Of a DNA stretch of 64,000 nucleotides, positions 61,587 through 64,000 are shown one piece after another. How positions within the stretch are numbered: the stretch's first letter is position 1; each line of letters begins with the position of its first letter. Origin of the DNA: Chryseobacterium vrystaatense (GTDB lineage: Bacteria; Bacteroidota; Bacteroidia; Flavobacteriales; Weeksellaceae). The notes under the pieces were generated by a model. It did no database searches. It was given only the letters and a program-made list of their open reading frames with translations, and was not told the origin of the DNA. The stretch is taken from positions 310,001 to 374,000 of the forward strand of contig NZ_JPRI01000004.1 of the NCBI RefSeq assembly GCF_000737765.1. Reading direction: 5' to 3'. A program made the translations under genes and the position numbers.

Positions 61587-62084
61587 TTAGTTAAGGTTAG
61601 ATTTGTTTAAATAATTTTGAACTAATTCGTTTTGAGCTTCGTTGTTATCCAACTTCTGCTTAAGGATAGATTCAGCGATGTTTACAGATAAAACACCGAT
61701 TTGAGTTTTGATGTCTGCCATAGCAGCATTTTTCTCAGTTTGGATCGTCTGCTTAGCGGCTTCAATAATTTTGTCTCCTTCATTTTTAGCAGCATCCTTA
61801 GCCTCACCTACGATTCTATCTTTAATTTCTCTGGCTTCTTTAAGGATAGCATCTCTTTCGATCTTAGCTTCACGAATAATTCTTTCGTTATCCTCTTTTA
61901 AAGTCTCCATCTCTTTTCTTGCTAGTTTAGCTTGATTAAGAGCATCAACAATAGAAGTTTCTCTGTCATTGATCGATTTTAAAATAGGTTTCCAAGCAAA
62001 TTTGCCTAACAAAAATAATAATGCTAGAAAAATAACAGACTGGATAATAAATAATCCTGATGAAAACTGGTGAATTAATTCCAT
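61587..62084 (-). CDS. atpF: ATP synthase Fo subunit b
   Basis: Peripheral-stalk subunit of 165 residues: a single N-terminal membrane helix (about 11-28, FIIQSVIFLALLFLLGKFAWKP) and a long charged coiled-coil rich in Lys, Glu and Ala (residues 35-145). The order and length match AtpF. It lies between atpE (86 bases upstream) and atpH. Confidence 0.93.
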   Translation of the reverse strand: MELIHQFSSGLFIIQSVIFLALLFLLGKFAWKPILKSINDRETSIVDALNQAKLARKEMETLKEDNERIIREAKIERDAILKEAREIKDRIVGEAKDAAKNEGDKIIEAAKQTIQTEKNAAMADIKTQIGVLSVNIAESILKQKLDNNEAQNELVQNYLNKSNLN

Positions 62085-62170
62085 TATATAAATGTATAAA
62101 TAATTATTACTTTTTTTCTTAAATAACCATTACCTGTAACCAACCGTTACGGGTAATGGTTTGATTTTAA

Positions 62171-62365
62171 TTAGTTTACTGCGAATAGAGCAGCAAACGC
62201 AACACCTTCAACAAGTGCAGCAGCGATAAGCATAGCTGTTTGGATTTTTCCAGATTGCTCAGGTTGTCTAGCGATAGCCTCAAGAGCAGCAGCTCCGATT
62301 TTACCAAGACCAATACCAACACCTAGTACTACGATACCAGCACCTACAATTTTAGGGATTTCCAT
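62171..62365 (-). CDS. atpE: ATP synthase Fo subunit c
   Basis: Rotor-ring subunit of 64 residues: two hydrophobic helices around a polar loop (ARQPEQSGKIQ). The proton-carrying carboxylate is E54 in LVEGVAF. The residues around it lack the Na-binding Gln/Ser pattern, so proton coupling is expected. The first helix has the glycine-rich GAGIVVLGVGIGLGKIG run needed for packing. Confidence 0.95.
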   Translation of the reverse strand: MEIPKIVGAGIVVLGVGIGLGKIGAAALEAIARQPEQSGKIQTAMLIAAALVEGVAFAALFAVN

Positions 62366-62412
62366 AATATATAATTTTAAAAAATTTGTTTTACTTTAAT
62401 TTATAATTCCAA

Positions 62413-63513
62413 TTAGTGAGCAGCATGATGTTCGTGCTCGTGCTCCTGTACCGCCATTCCGATAAACAGAGCTGATAACATTGTAAAGATATAAGCCTGT
62501 AGAAATGCAACCAATACTTCCAATAAATAGATTACTAGTGTTAAGAACGGGAATGCAACACCAGCTGCGAAGTTCTTAAATACATAGATCAATCCGATCA
62601 AACTCATTACTACGATGTGTCCTGCAGTCATGTTAGCAAAAAGACGGATCATCAATGCGAAAGGCTTAGTAATAGTTCCTAACAATTCGATTGGCAACAT
62701 GATCAGTTTCATTGGCACAGGTACTCCCGGCATCCAGAAGATGTGCTTCCAATAATCTTTATTAGCAGAGAATGTAGTGATTAAATAAGTAAGGATAGCA
62801 AGGAAAAACGTCAGGGTAATATTTCCCGTAACATTGATTCCGAAAGGCATCAATCCTAATACGTTAAGGAATAAGATAAAGAAGAATACGGTTAACAGAT
62901 ACCCCATAAATCTTTTGTATTTATGACCGATGTTCGGGATTGCTACTTCGTCTCTTACGAAAATGATTAACGGCTCTAAGAATCTTGCTGCTCCGGTAGG
63001 AACTACTGATTTCTTATAAGATTTAGCCATTCCAGCAAATAATACCAACATAAAGATTGATACTAATAAAAGAATAAGTACGCTTTTTGTAATAGATAGA
63101 TCTAAAGGTCTCTCGTTAGTAGGAAAACCATCTTCACCAAGTGTTAAAGTTCCCGCTGCATCCGTTTTGAATATTTTCTCGTGGTGCAGTTTATAATAAG
63201 AACCATCTACTTCAGTTGTTTCACCGTGCATAAACCCTTCTTTACTGTTGCTCATAAAAGCATGGAATCCGTTGTCATAGAAAATAACCGGAAGAGGGAA
63301 ACCGATGTGGTGACCGTCTTTGTCTACCATCAATGTGAAGTCGTGAGCATCCAACAAGTGATGATCGATGAACTCTTTGTTTTCTTTACTTGCTTTGTCT
63401 TTTTCCGAAAGCTCTTGTGCAGGAGCTGTTCCAGCAGCAGCCTCGCCGTGCTGTGCAGACACTAAATTTAATACAAAAATACTGTAGAATAAAACTGCGA
63501 ATTTCTTAAACAT
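62413..63513 (-). CDS. atpB: ATP synthase Fo subunit a, with signal-peptide-like N-terminal extension
   Basis: Proton-channel subunit of 366 residues from ATG 63513. The conserved channel helix LMIRLFANMTAGHIVVMSLI (near residue 295) contains the essential Arg, and the last helix LLEVLVAFLQAYIFTMLSAL is complete. Before the usual first helix there is an extra 100-150 residue periplasmic region preceded by a signal-peptide-like segment (KKFAVLFYSIFVLNLVSAQ), a feature of Bacteroidota. The tail is histidine-rich (EHEHEHHAAH). atpE is 47 bases downstream. Confidence 0.95.
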   Translation of the reverse strand: MFKKFAVLFYSIFVLNLVSAQHGEAAAGTAPAQELSEKDKASKENKEFIDHHLLDAHDFTLMVDKDGHHIGFPLPVIFYDNGFHAFMSNSKEGFMHGETTEVDGSYYKLHHEKIFKTDAAGTLTLGEDGFPTNERPLDLSITKSVLILLLVSIFMLVLFAGMAKSYKKSVVPTGAARFLEPLIIFVRDEVAIPNIGHKYKRFMGYLLTVFFFILFLNVLGLMPFGINVTGNITLTFFLAILTYLITTFSANKDYWKHIFWMPGVPVPMKLIMLPIELLGTITKPFALMIRLFANMTAGHIVVMSLIGLIYVFKNFAAGVAFPFLTLVIYLLEVLVAFLQAYIFTMLSALFIGMAVQEHEHEHHAAH

Positions 63514-63572
63514 TGATAGGTTTTTTTCGTTGTGCAAAAATATAATATTTTTTCTATTTTCAATAAATAATT

Positions 63573-63944
63573 TTACTGTTTTTTGTCATGATTAATCAGC
63601 TTAATCGCATAGTATGTAAGTAGCGTCGTCAGGACAAAATAAGGTATTATAAAATGAAATTTATACCCTGGAATCACTTCAAAGTTCAATTTCTTCCTAA
63701 TTAAGTACATTAAACCGAATTTTAAAAGGATCAGACCAATCACAGACAGTCCTAAAAATTCAGGTGCTACTCTATTAATTAAAACAATCATTGTAATCAT
63801 CAGCATAAACATTACACTTAAAAAAAGATAAAATTTAACAATAATAATCTCATCTAAGTGAAAAACAAATTTCCAAAGGGAAAAATGAATCAGAAATGTT
63901 AAAAAGAATAATACCGTTACCAGGATATTAGGATTTAATTTCAT
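63573..63944 (-). CDS. small membrane protein at the head of the atp operon (AtpI-like position)
   Basis: Protein of 123 residues with four hydrophobic spans (about 8-26, 36-56, 64-83 and 96-114). It lies immediately before atpB, where other bacteria carry the Fo assembly factor AtpI, and its size and topology fit. Sequence motifs are too weak to prove this. The 56 bases beyond it to the window end hold no start that can be assigned. Confidence 0.65.
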   Translation of the reverse strand: MKLNPNILVTVLFFLTFLIHFSLWKFVFHLDEIIIVKFYLFLSVMFMLMITMIVLINRVAPEFLGLSVIGLILLKFGLMYLIRKKLNFEVIPGYKFHFIIPYFVLTTLLTYYAIKLINHDKKQ

Positions 63945-64000
63945 TATAAACTTATTTTCAACCTCTATAAATAGGAAGGTTTATTTTAACTGATCGCAAA
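63945..64000. other. end of window, unassigned
   Basis: AT-rich sequence upstream of the AtpI-like gene. On the minus strand it may contain the last codons of a preceding gene, but the piece is too short to identify. Confidence 0.3.

Noticed and set aside
1..64000. CRISPR array, tRNA or rRNA genes, IS elements
   Set aside because: No regularly spaced identical repeats, cloverleaf folds, rRNA segments or transposase genes were seen on either strand.

Overview
The window reads as chromosome of a member of the Bacteroidota, class Flavobacteriia, most like Chryseobacterium and its relatives in the Weeksellaceae. The support is: low GC with very AT-rich intergenic DNA; almost no Shine-Dalgarno sequences; promoters with the Bacteroidota -7 element TAnnTTTG, and TTG about 18-22 bases upstream; several secreted proteins with C-terminal type IX secretion (T9SS) sorting domains; menaquinone genes; a mevalonate kinase; a two-component F-ATPase layout without the beta and epsilon genes; and families such as DUF4199, DUF3667, DUF2807, DUF4286 and DUF4920. 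No tRNA or rRNA gene, IS element or CRISPR array was seen.

Layout. 1-7.5 kb: the end of an LPS gene (kdsB), an aminotransferase, phosphoglucomutase, lipoproteins, and a degenerate GyrB-like gene split over two frames. 7.7-13.3 kb: a membrane glycosyltransferase, the SRP RNA gene with its promoter (on the plus strand, easily missed), a metallo-hydrolase, and menA/menB. 13.4-19 kb: a TPR protein, gyrA and small accessory genes. 19.1-27 kb is the most accessory part: a double-glycine-leader bacteriocin-like peptide, a putative papain-fold toxin with a DUF7079-like partner, uvrA, then a lipoprotein with type VI secretion baseplate genes tssF and tssE. 27-32.8 kb: transport, M14 peptidase, and a roughly 0.8 kb AT-rich regulatory-looking region with repeated palindromes before an XRE regulator. 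33-45.5 kb: proline dehydrogenase, UbiA, mevalonate kinase, a large T9SS metalloprotease, transporters, thiolase, and a sigma factor apparently fused to an outer-membrane barrel fragment. 45.7-58 kb: etfBA, an SDR, T9SS proteins (one lacking its 5' part), dipeptidase, a methyltransferase, mutA, DivIC-like protein, udk, clpS and a CNNM protein. 58.5-64 kb: the ATP synthase operon (atpI-like, B, E, F, H, A, G).

How it fits together. The core genes describe an aerobic, menaquinone-using, amino-acid-degrading heterotroph: proline dehydrogenase, ETF, thiolase and methylmalonyl-CoA mutase would feed electrons and carbon into respiration that drives the ATP synthase. The accessory part suggests interbacterial competition (T6SS parts, putative effector/immunity pair, peptide) and T9SS-exported hydrolases or adhesins. 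Nearly all genes are on the minus strand, and transcription units end in strong hairpin plus T-run terminators.

Most worth a second look: the toxin-like/DUF7079 pair beside a bacteriocin-like peptide and T6SS genes (19.1-26.9 kb), the sigma-factor/outer-membrane-barrel fusion (42.5-43.4 kb), the split GyrB-like ATPase relic (5.1-5.7 kb), and the palindrome array before the XRE gene (30.6-31.1 kb). All family assignments come from reading the sequence; no database search was run.
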